DNA of 64,000 nt from CAVXWV01 sp963695415 (GTDB taxonomy: Bacteria > Chloroflexota > Anaerolineae > Anaerolineales > UBA4823), in the NCBI GenBank assembly GCA_963695415.1, contig CAVOGL010000024.1, positions 145,587-209,586 of the forward strand, given 5' to 3'. Below are positions 8,050-18,050 of this stretch, in pieces. Every line of letters starts with the position of its first letter. Within the stretch, counting starts at the first letter, position 1. Under the pieces are notes generated by a model, which had not been told where the DNA came from, did no database searches, and saw nothing but the letters and a program-made list of their open reading frames with translations. The translations under genes and the position numbers were made by a program.

Positions 8050-9529
8050 ATGGACTACGCCCCAGAAAATGAAGGTCACATGCTCCAGGTCAGGAACTAT
8101 ATCGAGCACCATCCTGAGCCCGGTTACCAGCATGCCTCCGATGAAGCCAAAGAAGCTTTTCGCGACATGAAGTACGGTGTGCGCATCCATTGGGGGCTTT
8201 ACACGCTGTGGAACCTGCGCAACGAATCCTGGAAATTTCTGCGCATGTCTCGCCAGCGGCGCCAGGCTTACCAGCAGCTTTACCAGGAGTTCAACCCCCA
8301 GAATTTTGATGCCGACGCCTGGATGGAATTTTTTAAGAGGGTTGGTTTCAGGTGCTTTGCCATCACCACCAAGCACCACGAAGGCTTCTCACTGTTTGAC
8401 ACCCGGACGCGCGTGCGCAGCAGGATGAATTGGGCAGCTCCTGGCGGTCCGCAGATCGAAGACTGCGACCTGGCTTACAGCGTGATGGACACACCCTTCA
8501 AGCGCGACATTATTGCCGAGTTGTGTGCATCAGCCCAACAGCATGGCATCAAAACCGACCTGTATTTTTCCCACCCCGATTGGTACGACGCTGACTTTCG
8601 CCCCTACAGCTTTCACCCTCTCCAAACCCAGAGAGTTCTACGATCTGCCGCAAGAATATGGCACGGTCGAGTACGTGAATTTACTCAAACCACCTCGCCA
8701 CATATTGTCTCCTGAGCCATCTCCTGAAGAAGTCCAGCGCATGATGGCGCGACACCGTGCTCAGCTGGTCGAATTACTCACCAACTACGGCAAAATCGAC
8801 ATGCTCTGCCTGGATATGTGGCTTGGCAAGCCCGTCTGGTCTGAGCTGCGTCAGACGATCAAGCTGCTGCGCCAGATCCAGCCCGACGTTATGCTGCGCA
8901 TTCGTGGCATCGGCAATTACGGCGATTACTACACTCCCGAAGGGATTGTTCCCGCGGACAAAGCCGAGACCAATATGCCCTGGATGGTGATTTACCCCCT
9001 GGGACGCACCTTTTCCTACGAAACGCAGGTCCGGTTTCACAAAGGACCGGATTGGATCATCCGCAATCTGATCCAGTGCACGGCTACGGGAGGCAATTTC
9101 ATGGTTGGGATCGGTCCTGATGCGGATGGCTGGTTTCACCCGCGCGCAATTGAGGTGCTTGAACAGGTGGGAGAATGGCTTCAACTGAACGGCGAGGCAA
9201 TCTATGCCACCCGCCCTCACACTCCATGGCATGACGGTCAGGGTATCTTCTTCTCGAAGGCAAAAGACAACCGCTCCATTTATGCCTTCTTCTGCGAGGA
9301 TGCCTGGAAAGAGGCGCGTAAATCAGGTCGTTTGATCCTTGGATCCATTCCAGTCCGGCAGGGATTGCAGATTACGCCGCTTGGTGTCGATTCAACGCCC
9401 ACATCTTCAGGGCTGGAATGGTCCCAGGAGGGTCAATCCCTGGTCGTACACCTTCCTGCTCGAGTGAGTGAGCAGATGCACCGGACCATCCGGTTTGCCA
9501 GGGTTTTTAAATTCTCTTATTCATCATAG
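8050..9529 (+). CDS. GH29 alpha-L-fucosidase-like glycoside hydrolase, frameshifted
   Basis: The start MDYAPENEGHML at 8050 follows an AGGAGAGA ribosome site. GH29 hallmarks are MKYGVRIHWGLYTLW (near residue 40), ITTKHHEGFSLFDT (near residue 105) and DMLCLDMWLG, which holds the expected aspartate nucleophile although the usual LWFD is altered. The frame shifts near 8620 (between YSFHPL and PREFYDLPQEYG). A retaining hydrolase of fucosyl or related residues is expected. The late TATGGNFMVGIGPDADGWFHP segment is also typical of the family. There is no signal peptide, so it is probably cytosolic. It is followed closely by an isochorismatase-like gene. Confidence 0.85.
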
Positions 9530-9564
9530 TTCCATAGCGATCTTATTATCCTCAGGAGATAATC

Positions 9565-10314
9565 ATGCTGGATTTGACCATCAGATACCAGGAACTCGAT
9601 CGAGACGACACAAGGCATACCATTTGGCGCATCGTTGAAAAGCCCGTGAGCCTGGAACCGTCCAGGGTCTGTATGCTGCTCTGCGATCTTTGGGACGACC
9701 ATTGGTGCCGCGGCGCCGTGGACCGCCTGACTCCGCTTATCCCAAAGTTCAACCGGGTGATCCAATCCGCCCGCCGGCAGGGCATCTGGATCATCCACTC
9801 ACCTTCGGAGATATCCGAGTTTTATGCCGGTACTCCTGCCCGCGAGCGCATGCGCAGCATGCCGCGCGTGGATTTACCGCTTCTGGAAGATAGGGATGAT
9901 CAGCCGCTTCCGATCGATGATTCAGACGATGGCTGCGATACCGGCGAGACGACCTGGCGCCAGGCATGGAGCCGCCAGCATCCCGGCATCGAGATTGACA
10001 TGGAACGCGACGGCATCTCGGAAGACGAATCCGAAATCTACAGCTTCATCCACCAGAAGGGAATCGAATTCATCCTGTTTATGGGTATCCACACCAACAT
10101 GTGTGTGCTCAATCGTCCTTTTGGGATTAAGCGCTGGGTGCGGCGCGGTTTTCCCATTGCCTTTGTGCGCGATCTGACCGATGCTATGTACAACCCTGCC
10201 ATGCGTCCCTACGTCAGTCATGAACAAGGAACACAGTTGGTGGTGGACTATATCGAGAAATTCTGGTGCCCGACGATTTCCAGTGAAGAATTACAGCAGG
10301 GAGAGCAAATTTGA
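9565..10314 (+). CDS. Isochorismatase-like cysteine hydrolase
   Basis: The 249-residue protein has the family triad: aspartate in VCMLLCDLWDDHW (near residue 40), a lysine-containing central region, and the nucleophile in MGIHTNMCVLNRPFG (cysteine near residue 181). LTDAMYNP resembles the conserved metal/substrate loop. Such enzymes hydrolyse amides or isochorismate-like substrates. The start follows CAGGAGATAATC. It lies 35 bp after the GH29 gene and shares its direction, so an operon is likely. The insertion with acidic residues (DDSDDGCDTGETTWR) is longer than in small family members. The substrate is unknown. Confidence 0.8.
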   Translation: MLDLTIRYQELDRDDTRHTIWRIVEKPVSLEPSRVCMLLCDLWDDHWCRGAVDRLTPLIPKFNRVIQSARRQGIWIIHSPSEISEFYAGTPARERMRSMPRVDLPLLEDRDDQPLPIDDSDDGCDTGETTWRQAWSRQHPGIEIDMERDGISEDESEIYSFIHQKGIEFILFMGIHTNMCVLNRPFGIKRWVRRGFPIAFVRDLTDAMYNPAMRPYVSHEQGTQLVVDYIEKFWCPTISSEELQQGEQI

Positions 10315-10387
10315 ACGGGATTTGTTGGGATAGTCCAATCCTGGTTAGAAAAAGAATTTAATTCCAATAGAGATTATGGAGGTCATT

Positions 10388-11284
10388 ATGGTTAAAAAAA
10401 TTCATGTTGTGATTAACCCTCACGCAGGTCAACCGCAGCCAATTTTGAATCAGATCAACAGTGTGCTCTTTCCTGCTGGTGTCTTGTGGGATGTTTCGAT
10501 TACCCGAGACAGCGGGGATGCAACCCGTTTCGCCCGTCAGGCGATCGCTGATGGCGCAGAAGTTGTCGGCGCCTATGGCGGTGACGGCACCGTCATGGAG
10601 GTGGCAGAAGCTGTCCAGGGTGGTGATATCCCCATGGCGATCCTGCCGGGTGGCACTGCCAACCTGATGTCGAAGGAATTGGGTATTCCCAAAAACCTCT
10701 CCCAGGCTGCCCAGATCATGGTGGACCCCGAAAGCGTCATCCGTCGTGTCGATATCGCCCAATCCGGAGAGAAGCAGTTCATTCTACGCCTGGGAATAGG
10801 CTTTGGGGGAGAGAAGGTAAGACTGGCAGATCGCGAAATGAAAGATAAGTGGGGTATCCTGGCTTATTCGATCGCCGGTCTGAAGGCGCTCAAAACCGTC
10901 CAAATGACCCATTATCGCATTACTGTGGATGGTGTGGAATATGAAGTCGATGGCAAATCCTGCCTTGTCGATAATGCTGGAAACCTGGGAATGCGCAATG
11001 TGACTGCATCCCAGGCGATCAGCGTCAGCGATGGCTTGCTGGATGTGATCGTGGTGCGTGACGCCAGTGTCGGCTCGTTGATCGCGATAGGTGACCAGGT
11101 CCTGGGTCGGGAAGCTAATCCGGACGCGATCAAGCACTGGCAGGGTCGAGAGATCTCCATCGAGTGCGATCCACCGCAGCCGGTCACGGCAGATGGTGAA
11201 ATGTGGGATGACACCCCCGTTTCGGCAAAGGTGATGCCGGGTGTTCTGCCTGTCCTGGTGCCGCCGGACAAGCAGAAACAATAA
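10388..11284 (+). CDS. Diacylglycerol/sphingosine kinase-like lipid kinase (YegS/DgkB family)
   Basis: I prefer the ATG at 10388 because GGAGGT lies 5 bp upstream. The 298-residue protein has HVVINPHAGQ at the N-terminus, the nucleotide-binding AYGGDGTVMEVAEA motif (near residue 57) and ILPGGTANLMSKELGI. The C-terminal half carries the beta-sandwich with VTADGEMWDDTP. It would phosphorylate a lipid diglyceride or sphingoid-like substrate at the membrane surface using ATP. Its stop TAA overlaps the next start (TAATG), so the phosphatase gene is translationally coupled. Confidence 0.9.
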   Translation: MVKKIHVVINPHAGQPQPILNQINSVLFPAGVLWDVSITRDSGDATRFARQAIADGAEVVGAYGGDGTVMEVAEAVQGGDIPMAILPGGTANLMSKELGIPKNLSQAAQIMVDPESVIRRVDIAQSGEKQFILRLGIGFGGEKVRLADREMKDKWGILAYSIAGLKALKTVQMTHYRITVDGVEYEVDGKSCLVDNAGNLGMRNVTASQAISVSDGLLDVIVVRDASVGSLIAIGDQVLGREANPDAIKHWQGREISIECDPPQPVTADGEMWDDTPVSAKVMPGVLPVLVPPDKQKQ

Positions 11285-11751
11285 TGGTCGATATAGTCAC
11301 TTCTCCGCATATTTCGCAGATCACCGATTATCTGTTTATCTCTGCCTTCCCGCGTGGAAAACACGTCGATGAGATCGTCGCTTTGGGTGTGCGCCTGGTG
11401 CTTTCAATGCATTGGGTGCGCCCCACGAAAATGTTGGGGCGACCACCGGTCAAGCTGTTATGGCTTCCGACAATCGATAAGCCATTCTTCCCCATGCCTA
11501 TCAGAACGCTGAACAAAGGTGTACGGGCTGCTTTACCCGTTATCGAAGATGGCGGTTCCGTTCTTGTGAACTGCAAGGCAGGTGTGCATCGCAGCGTGGC
11601 ACAAGCGGCCTGTGTGCTGATTGGCATGGGATACAGCGCAGATGACGCCATGAAATTGATCAAAGCGAAGCGTGCTGTGGCTGACCCGTATGTTGGCTAT
11701 ATTCAAAAGCGAATCCGAAAGTTCGAAAATCAATGGCATGACCATGGATGA
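11284..11751 (+). CDS. Dual-specificity protein phosphatase-like protein
   Basis: The 155-residue protein has the cysteine phosphatase P-loop VNCKAGVHRSVAQAA (near residue 97), with the CxxxxxR(S) signature intact and the usual preceding His replaced by Asn. The N-terminal ITDYLFISAFP fits DUSP-type folds. The general-acid aspartate may lie in LWLPTIDKPFFP. It is coupled to the lipid kinase by a one-base overlap, which hints at a lipid-phosphate or protein-phosphate substrate linked to that pathway. That is inference only. Confidence 0.85.
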   Translation: MVDIVTSPHISQITDYLFISAFPRGKHVDEIVALGVRLVLSMHWVRPTKMLGRPPVKLLWLPTIDKPFFPMPIRTLNKGVRAALPVIEDGGSVLVNCKAGVHRSVAQAACVLIGMGYSADDAMKLIKAKRAVADPYVGYIQKRIRKFENQWHDHG

Positions 11752-11900
11752 AATCAAGCTCACGGGGCTTCCAAGAGAAGCTATTCTCGTTCTGGACGAC
11801 TACCACACCGTTCACAGCCCGTAGGTGCACAATCTGCTTATTGAATTGGGCAGCTTACGCTTTGAACACCTTACTGGCAGTCATCTGGCGCAGTTTAATC
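11752..11900 (+). pseudogene. Possible MalT/LuxR-type ATPase remnant
   Basis: In one frame from 11738 the DNA reads LPREAILVLDDYHTVHSP, a stop (TAG at 11821), then VHNLLIELGSLRFEHLTGS. The LVLDDYH...VH..L pattern is the Walker B region of MalT-like STAND regulators. Nothing before or after it extends the domain, so it is at most a short decayed piece. The rest of the 290-bp gap to the ABC gene holds only a weak 7-bp stem at 12026-12044. Confidence 0.35.
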
Positions 11901-12040
11901 AACGCCTCGAGTACTCAGGAAATCGACGAAGGAACTCTGCGCACGGCAGCTGCTGAGATTGCATCCAACTGTTCCGCCATATCCTCGTAGCACCAGGTTT
12001 CGTGTTGTGAACTACATGTGACTGAATAAGATAAAGAATC

Positions 12041-13927
12041 TTATATAGAGTTTGCGACCACCTCAACATTCTCAAACTGGCTGTTGTACAGCATCGCATA
12101 GAACCCGTCCTTCGCCAGCAGCTTCTCGTGCTTGCCCTGCTCAACAATATCACCATTGTCCATCACCAGGATCCAATCTGCATTGCGGATGGTCGACAAC
12201 CGGTGGGCGATGATAAAGCTGGTGCGTCCCTTCATCAGCTCAGCCATGGCTTCCTGGATTAAAACTTCCGTCCGTGTATCCACCGAGCTGGTCGCCTCGT
12301 CCAGGATCAGCACTGTCGGATCCGTGAGGATAGCGCGGGCGATCGTCAGCAGCTGCTTTTGCCCCTGCGAAATGTTCGATACTTCTTCATTGATCACTGT
12401 ATTATAGCCATCCGGTAGTGTGCGCACGAAGTGATCGACCCGCGTGGCTTTAGCCGCCGCGAAGACTTCTTCATCAGTAGCGTTCTCACGCCCGTAACGA
12501 ATATTTTCCATGATCGTACCATTGAACAACCAGGTATCCTGCAGTACCATACCGAACAGGCAGCGCAGGTCACCGCGTCTGAATTCCTTGATATTCTGGT
12601 CGTCTAGCAGGATGGCACCACTGTTTACCTCATAAAAACGCATTAACAACTTGACCATGGTGGTTTTGCCTGCACCTGTCGGACCGACGATGGCGATGCG
12701 CTGTCCTGGATTGGCGTAGAACGAAAAATCATTTATGATGATTTTCTCGGGATCGTAACCGAAATGGACGTTCTTGAAGTCAACCTGACCCTCAATCTCA
12801 CCCGTCAGAACAGGTGTCACAGTGTCAGGTATTTCCTCTGGTTCTCTAAGAAACTCGAAGACTCTCTCTGCCGCTGCCGCAGTCTGCTGGAAGATGTTGG
12901 AGATATTGGCAATCTGCATCAGCGGTTGGGTGAACGAACGCATGTACTGGATGAATGCCTGGATATCCCCCACCGTGATCGCGTTTTGAGCTGCGAGGTA
13001 TCCACCCAGAACTCCCACAGCCACATATCCCAGGTTGCCAATGAAACCCATGATCGGCATCATCAACCCGGAAAGAAATTGGGATTTCCATGCAGAGCTG
13101 TAGAGCACATCATTCAATCCGCTAAAGCGGTCAATGCTGTCCGCTTCGCCATTGAAAGCCTTCATCACAACATGCCCGCCGTACATTTCCTCAACATGTC
13201 CGTTGATATGCCCCAGGTAATCTTGCTGCTGCTTGAAATATTTTTGCGACTGGCTGACCACCAGCCCGATCACCGCCATCGAGAGCGGGACTACCAGCAG
13301 TGCCACCAGAGTCATCAACCAGTTGATCGTCAGCATCATGATCAAAATCCCGATGACTGTGGTCACCGAGGTTACGATCTGCGACAGGCTCTGGTTCAGT
13401 GTCTGGCTAACAGTATCCACATCATTGGTGATCCTAGAGAGCACTTCACCATGGTTGGTGTTATCAAAATATCTGAATGGCATACGGTTGATCTTGGCAG
13501 CGATATCATTGCGGAAGCGGTAGGTGATGTCCATGGCTATATTTGCCATAATCCAGCCCTGGACGTAAGCCAGGATCGCTGAGAACAAATAAAGTGTAAA
13601 GGTAATCACCAGGATCCGCCCGATATATTCGAAATCGATCCCCGTGCCGCTGCCGGAGATTTCCGCCATCACGCCCTCGAAGAGCTTGGTGGTGGCTTCC
13701 CCCAGTATTTTCGGTCCCGCGATCATAGCAACCGTCGAAGCTATTGCGATGATCATCACAAACAGGATCGAGATCTTATAGCTTCCCAGGTACTGTAACA
13801 GCTGTGCCATCGTGCCCCTGAAGTCGCGCGGTTTTTCACCTTTCATCATTGCCATGGGACCGCCGCGCATCATCGGTCCACCGCCACCGCTCTCCCTGCG
13901 AGTTGTTTGGTTTTTTTTGTTTTCCAT
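12041..13927 (-). CDS. ABC exporter half-transporter A (heterodimeric multidrug type)
   Basis: This 628-residue protein has six membrane helices (residues 50-340) and an ATPase domain with Walker A VGPTGAGKTT, a non-canonical signature NISQGQKQL, Walker B VLILDEATSS with the catalytic Glu, and the H-loop IIAHRLST. The Gly/Met-rich N-terminal tail (GGGGPMMRGGPMAMMKG) is typical of this subfamily. With its partner it would form an asymmetric exporter of BmrCD/TM287-288 type: this subunit supplies the active Walker B and the partner supplies the good signature. The start overlaps the partner stop by one base (TAATG). Confidence 0.93.
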   Translation of the reverse strand: MENKKNQTTRRESGGGGPMMRGGPMAMMKGEKPRDFRGTMAQLLQYLGSYKISILFVMIIAIASTVAMIAGPKILGEATTKLFEGVMAEISGSGTGIDFEYIGRILVITFTLYLFSAILAYVQGWIMANIAMDITYRFRNDIAAKINRMPFRYFDNTNHGEVLSRITNDVDTVSQTLNQSLSQIVTSVTTVIGILIMMLTINWLMTLVALLVVPLSMAVIGLVVSQSQKYFKQQQDYLGHINGHVEEMYGGHVVMKAFNGEADSIDRFSGLNDVLYSSAWKSQFLSGLMMPIMGFIGNLGYVAVGVLGGYLAAQNAITVGDIQAFIQYMRSFTQPLMQIANISNIFQQTAAAAERVFEFLREPEEIPDTVTPVLTGEIEGQVDFKNVHFGYDPEKIIINDFSFYANPGQRIAIVGPTGAGKTTMVKLLMRFYEVNSGAILLDDQNIKEFRRGDLRCLFGMVLQDTWLFNGTIMENIRYGRENATDEEVFAAAKATRVDHFVRTLPDGYNTVINEEVSNISQGQKQLLTIARAILTDPTVLILDEATSSVDTRTEVLIQEAMAELMKGRTSFIIAHRLSTIRNADWILVMDNGDIVEQGKHEKLLAKDGFYAMLYNSQFENVEVVANSI

Positions 13928-16197
13928 TATGAAAGCTCCTCCTCGCTCAGTTGCGATGTGGCAATTTCACGATAGGTCTCGCAGTTTTCCAGCAGTTCCT
14001 TATGTTTACCCTTGCCGACCACGCGCCCTTCATCGAGAACAATAATTTGTTCCGCATTTTTGATCGTAGCCACTCGTTGAGTTACCACAAGCACGGTGCT
14101 CTTTCCGGTCTTTTCTTTCAGCGCCCTTCGCAGCGCCGCGTCGGTTTTGTAATCAAGCGCCGAGAAGCTGTCATCGAAAATGAAGATCGGTGGTTTCTTC
14201 ACCAGTGCCCTGGCGATCGCCAGCCTCTGTTTTTGCCCGCCGGACACGTTGCCGCCACCCTGCGCAATCTCAGCCGCCATCCCATCCGGATTGGCAGAGA
14301 TAAACTCGCTTGCCTGTGCAATTTCTGCCGCCAAAACTAAATCTTCCTCGCTGGCGTTTTGATCAGCATACAGCAGGTTGCTCTCAATCGTGCCCGAGAA
14401 GAGCATTCCTTTCTGCGGGATGTATCCGATCGTGTCGCGCAGGTCGCCCTGTCTCACCTTGCGCACATCCACCCCATCCACCAGGATAGCGCCTTCGGTC
14501 GCATCATAGAACCTGGGAATCAGGTTCACGACGGTGGATTTCCCGCTTCCTGTTGAACCGATAAAAGCTGTGGTTTGACCTGGTTCTGCTGTGAAGGAAA
14601 TATCGTGCAATACGTCATCCTGTGCGTTGGGGTAGCGGAAGGAGACATTGCGGAATTCTACCTGCCCTTTGAATGCTTCTGGGAGCAGCTGCGGATCGGC
14701 TGGATCGGTGATGCTCAATTCTGTTTCCAGAACATCGGCAATCCTGCCTCCAGAAACCGCCGCTCTCGGCAGGAAGATAAACATCATCGAGAGCATCAGG
14801 AATGCGAACACGATCTGCATGGTGTACTGCATAAATGCCATCATGTCGCCTACCTGCATATTCGCCTCAGCCACCTGGTGCGAGCCAACCCAGATGATCG
14901 CCAGTGACAGCACGTTCATGATCAGCATCATCAGCGGCATCATCGTCACCATTACCCTCGCCACGAACAGGCTGGTATCCATCAGGTCACGGTTCGCCTT
15001 GTCGAAGCGCTCCCCTTCAAAATCCTGCTTGTTGAATGCCCGGATAACCATCATGCCCGAGAGGTTTTCGCGCGTCACCAGGTTTAGCCGGTCGATTAAG
15101 GATTGCATCACCTGGAATTTGGGCAGCGCCACCCAGAAGACGATCAGGATCAATGTGAGCAGTGCCATTACCGCCGCGGCGATAATCCACCACATCGACG
15201 CGCCAGTGCCCATCGCCCGGATCACCCCCCCAATACCGATAATTGGCGCGTAAAAGACCATCCGCATGATCATAAAGATCACCATTTGCACCTGGGTAAC
15301 ATCGTTGGTCGAGCGTGTAATCAGAGACGCCGTGGAGAATTGATCGAACTCAGCGTTGGAGAAGTTCTCGACTTTCACAAACACTGCCTTGCGGATATCC
15401 CGCGCCGCTCCTGCCGCCGTGCGTGCTGCCAGCAAGCCCGTCGCGATCATTGTTACCCCGCCAATCAGCGAGATCAGCAGCATTACACCGCCGGTGACCA
15501 GAATGTAGTTACGCTGAAGCTTGGCTGTATCCATTCCCAGCGCTTCGTACTCCGCTTTGACCGCCACCACAGCCATCTGGTTGAGGAAGCTCTCTCCCAT
15601 TGCTGCGAACTGTTCATCAACAGCCGCCGATAACTGTGCCAGTTGATCTGTGGGTAGTTGTCCCAGCAGGCTGAACAAATCCGTCCCTGGGGGCAAAGCG
15701 GCAAGTTGGGACATATCGAATCCCTCCGCCATCCCCGTTTCATTGGATGGCTCCGCTATGCCTGCAGCCTTGGATGGGTCTGCCATTGCCTGTTCGATGG
15801 TGCTCACAATTACCCAAGACTTTGCCAGGATCGGGTTGATTTGGTCGATTTCTTCTTGAGTCATCTCGTTCCGCACGTAGACAGCTTCTTCCGCCAACGC
15901 AGGATATTCCTGCAGGTACTGCTCATATTCCGGCGAGTTCTCGTCTACCAGCGTGTAATAACCGAGTACCAGTTCTTGCTCTTCGGGTGTCATAAAAATC
16001 AACAGCCGTTCCATCGTGCCTTCGCTGACCGCAACCGGCACCGCGTTAGGCACCCCGCCTTGTTGGATGCCCACATTGATGATCCTGGAGAGGTAATCTG
16101 GCAGCGCCAGGTCAGCGTTCGCCTGCACAAACAACAAGGCGATAGTCAGCAGGATCAGAAAAGTGTAGGGTTTTAAAAACCGGATCAGTCTTAACAT
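13927..16197 (-). CDS. ABC exporter half-transporter B with large external loop
   Basis: This 756-residue half-transporter is unusually long because about 170 residues (60-230) are inserted between the first and second membrane helices. The insert is acidic and rich in Glu, Ala and Gln, and would lie outside the cell. The ATPase domain has Walker A IGSTGSGKST, the canonical signature NVSGGQKQR, and Walker B IFIFDDSFSALD in which Asp replaces the catalytic Glu. That marks the degenerate site of a heterodimer. It is 15 bp downstream of the MarR gene, which probably controls it. Confidence 0.93.
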   Translation of the reverse strand: MLRLIRFLKPYTFLILLTIALLFVQANADLALPDYLSRIINVGIQQGGVPNAVPVAVSEGTMERLLIFMTPEEQELVLGYYTLVDENSPEYEQYLQEYPALAEEAVYVRNEMTQEEIDQINPILAKSWVIVSTIEQAMADPSKAAGIAEPSNETGMAEGFDMSQLAALPPGTDLFSLLGQLPTDQLAQLSAAVDEQFAAMGESFLNQMAVVAVKAEYEALGMDTAKLQRNYILVTGGVMLLISLIGGVTMIATGLLAARTAAGAARDIRKAVFVKVENFSNAEFDQFSTASLITRSTNDVTQVQMVIFMIMRMVFYAPIIGIGGVIRAMGTGASMWWIIAAAVMALLTLILIVFWVALPKFQVMQSLIDRLNLVTRENLSGMMVIRAFNKQDFEGERFDKANRDLMDTSLFVARVMVTMMPLMMLIMNVLSLAIIWVGSHQVAEANMQVGDMMAFMQYTMQIVFAFLMLSMMFIFLPRAAVSGGRIADVLETELSITDPADPQLLPEAFKGQVEFRNVSFRYPNAQDDVLHDISFTAEPGQTTAFIGSTGSGKSTVVNLIPRFYDATEGAILVDGVDVRKVRQGDLRDTIGYIPQKGMLFSGTIESNLLYADQNASEEDLVLAAEIAQASEFISANPDGMAAEIAQGGGNVSGGQKQRLAIARALVKKPPIFIFDDSFSALDYKTDAALRRALKEKTGKSTVLVVTQRVATIKNAEQIIVLDEGRVVGKGKHKELLENCETYREIATSQLSEEELS

Positions 16198-16212
16198 CTT
16201 CGAATGAACTCC

Positions 16213-16686
16213 TTAATGCGGGAATACTTTTTCTATTTCAGTAACAGGTTCGAGCTGCACTGCTTTTTCGGTGATGAAGTTTAAGGCAGTCGTTAATGGC
16301 TCTTTTTCCTCGCTCGTAAATGCCATCGCCAGGTCGTCCAGCCAGCTTTGTCGTGCCTGGACGATTTCCTGCAGGATCATTTTTCCTTGTTCGGTCAGCT
16401 GGAGGTTTTTTACCCTCCGGTCTTCCGGGTCTTCAGTGCGCGTGATCAGTCCCTGCTGTACCAACCGCTCCACCAGCTGGCTGGCAGCTGCCGTGGTCAC
16501 CCCCAGCTGTCCCCCCAGATCCCCCACACCGCAGTACATCTCGGTGTGGATGTGCATCATAGCGCCAAATTGGGGCATCGTCAGCCCATACTGCCGTAAA
16601 ACAGGGAACAGATTTTGGATCGAGCGGCGCATGGAGACTTCCAGGAAGTTCCTCAGTGAGACCGCGAATGCGTCCATATACGCCAT
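16213..16686 (-). CDS. MarR-family regulator of the ABC exporter
   Basis: I choose the ATG at 16686 because GGAGGT lies 4 bp upstream; the frame stays open further upstream into the promoter. The 157-residue protein has the winged helix (GDLGGQLGVTTAAASQLVERL) and the wing (RTEDPEDRRVKNLQLTEQG). It is the first gene of a three-gene operon with the exporter halves. It probably represses the operon until a drug-like ligand binds. Confidence 0.9.
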   Translation of the reverse strand: MAYMDAFAVSLRNFLEVSMRRSIQNLFPVLRQYGLTMPQFGAMMHIHTEMYCGVGDLGGQLGVTTAAASQLVERLVQQGLITRTEDPEDRRVKNLQLTEQGKMILQEIVQARQSWLDDLAMAFTSEEKEPLTTALNFITEKAVQLEPVTEIEKVFPH

Positions 16687-16717
16687 GGTTAACCTCCAGA
16701 ATAGTAAAGAAAGCTTG

Positions 16718-16746
16718 ATTTTATAGGTTGCTTTAGTTTCTGTCAA
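16718..16746 (-). promoter_or_regulatory. Promoter of the marR-ABC operon
   Basis: A perfect TTGACA -35 (16741-16746, minus strand) is separated by 17 bp from TAAAAT (16718-16723), placing transcription start about 25 bp before the MarR start codon. Confidence 0.75.
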
Positions 16747-16856
16747 GGGATTCCTGTTTCAGTGTGGATGTTCAGCGAAATTGACACCCCCTAACTGTTC
16801 AGGGAAAATATCACCTTTGACCGAACAGTAGCGAGAGCAGTCGGTCCACTCTCTCT

Positions 16857-17870
16857 TTACCTGATTCCCATATGCTGTGCAGCCCGGAAAGTTAGCTCTG
16901 GATTTTTGACCACAATTCGTGCTTTTTCGGTAGTCAATTTCCCAATTCTTGACAGGTGCATTAGCGTCGCAATAGGCGGAGTGTTGAGATTAATGGTACT
17001 GAGCTCAGCAGCATAGGTTCTGGCTTGTTCCCGTGCTGTCAGGCTTTCATAGCCCGGCTGTTGTCTCAAGCGCGCAAGGCAGCGCTCGTTTTCCGCGTGG
17101 ACCCGGTCCAGCACCTCTTCCAGCAGTCGCAGGCTGTCTTCATCCCATTCGACAATCTCAACAATTCTGGTCTTTGGTATGCCCTTCCTGATTGGAAATT
17201 GTTGGCGGTATTGCTTCCTCATACCATACCAGTGATTCTGACGGCTTGGCACCGATACAATTTTAAAATCGGGCAGAACCAGTCCTGTGAGTGTTTTTCC
17301 GTGTACGCAGCTGGTATCCAATCCGAATACCTGGTCATTGAAGACAAAAGCTTCCCCATTTCTGTGGTAATCGTGATGCCCAACGATCACAGGCTTTTCT
17401 CTATCATAAAGCTCATACCAGGGCTGGTTGTAATTTTGCTTCATGTGCCTCTCACCACCCATTGTCCCGCACAGTACAGTCGCCAGTTGCTCATCCATTG
17501 CTACCCCAGGTTCCACATACCCGTGCACCAGGATCGCTTCAGGCAGTTCAATCCAGGTTGGTAGCGTACTGCAAAAGTCAACCAGGTCAGGATATGCCTC
17601 GCCAGCCTGGATTTGTGTGATCCTTTGGGCAATAGCCAGCTTTACTTCGCCGCGCGCCGTGCGCATGTGTTTGCGCTCGTGGTTTCCCATCAAGGATTGG
17701 ACCCCCGACCCATACATAATGAAATCCAGTACCTCTGGTGTCTCTGGTCCTCGATCGACGAAATCGCCAAGTGCGATCACCGCATCAGTATCCCCAATCC
17801 CGGACCCGGCAAGCAAATCCTGCAGCTCAGAGAAACAACCATGGATATCACCGATTACCAGTATTCGCAC
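16857..17870 (-). CDS. Metallophosphoesterase (serine/threonine phosphatase-like)
   Basis: The 337-residue protein starts MRILVIGDIHGC and has GDFVDRGPETP, MGNHERK, VGHHDYHRNG and LDTSCVHG, the complete two-metal calcineurin-like set. The order and spacing match PPP-type/ApaH-like phosphatases. An extra helical C-terminal third (residues 230-337) ends with a region like a short helix-hairpin-helix (LMHLSRIGKLTTEKARIVV). It would hydrolyse phosphoproteins or dinucleotide polyphosphates. It is not obviously operonic. Confidence 0.9.
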   Translation of the reverse strand: MRILVIGDIHGCFSELQDLLAGSGIGDTDAVIALGDFVDRGPETPEVLDFIMYGSGVQSLMGNHERKHMRTARGEVKLAIAQRITQIQAGEAYPDLVDFCSTLPTWIELPEAILVHGYVEPGVAMDEQLATVLCGTMGGERHMKQNYNQPWYELYDREKPVIVGHHDYHRNGEAFVFNDQVFGLDTSCVHGKTLTGLVLPDFKIVSVPSRQNHWYGMRKQYRQQFPIRKGIPKTRIVEIVEWDEDSLRLLEEVLDRVHAENERCLARLRQQPGYESLTAREQARTYAAELSTINLNTPPIATLMHLSRIGKLTTEKARIVVKNPELTFRAAQHMGIR

Positions 17871-18050
17871 GAGAAAAATTTTCCTATTTCAATCGACCTT
17901 AGCTCATGGCAAGAGAATTGTCAATTCTCCACACGTTATCCTGCTCCTCATCCGTAGTGTAATGGCTGCAGAATTGAACACTGAAATGCCGCAATCATTC
18001 TTGGACGATATCTCACCTATTATCCACTTTGGTGCTCCCATTTCAATGGA

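Noticed and set aside
12026..12044. Terminator at the end of the ABC operon
   Set aside because: Only a 7-bp AT-rich stem overlapping the stop codon, with no T-run; too weak to call.
12764..13582. 272-codon plus-strand open frame inside ABC exporter half A
   Set aside because: Antisense to an intact, well-conserved ATPase gene; its residues (many His, Arg and Ser) have no domain pattern.
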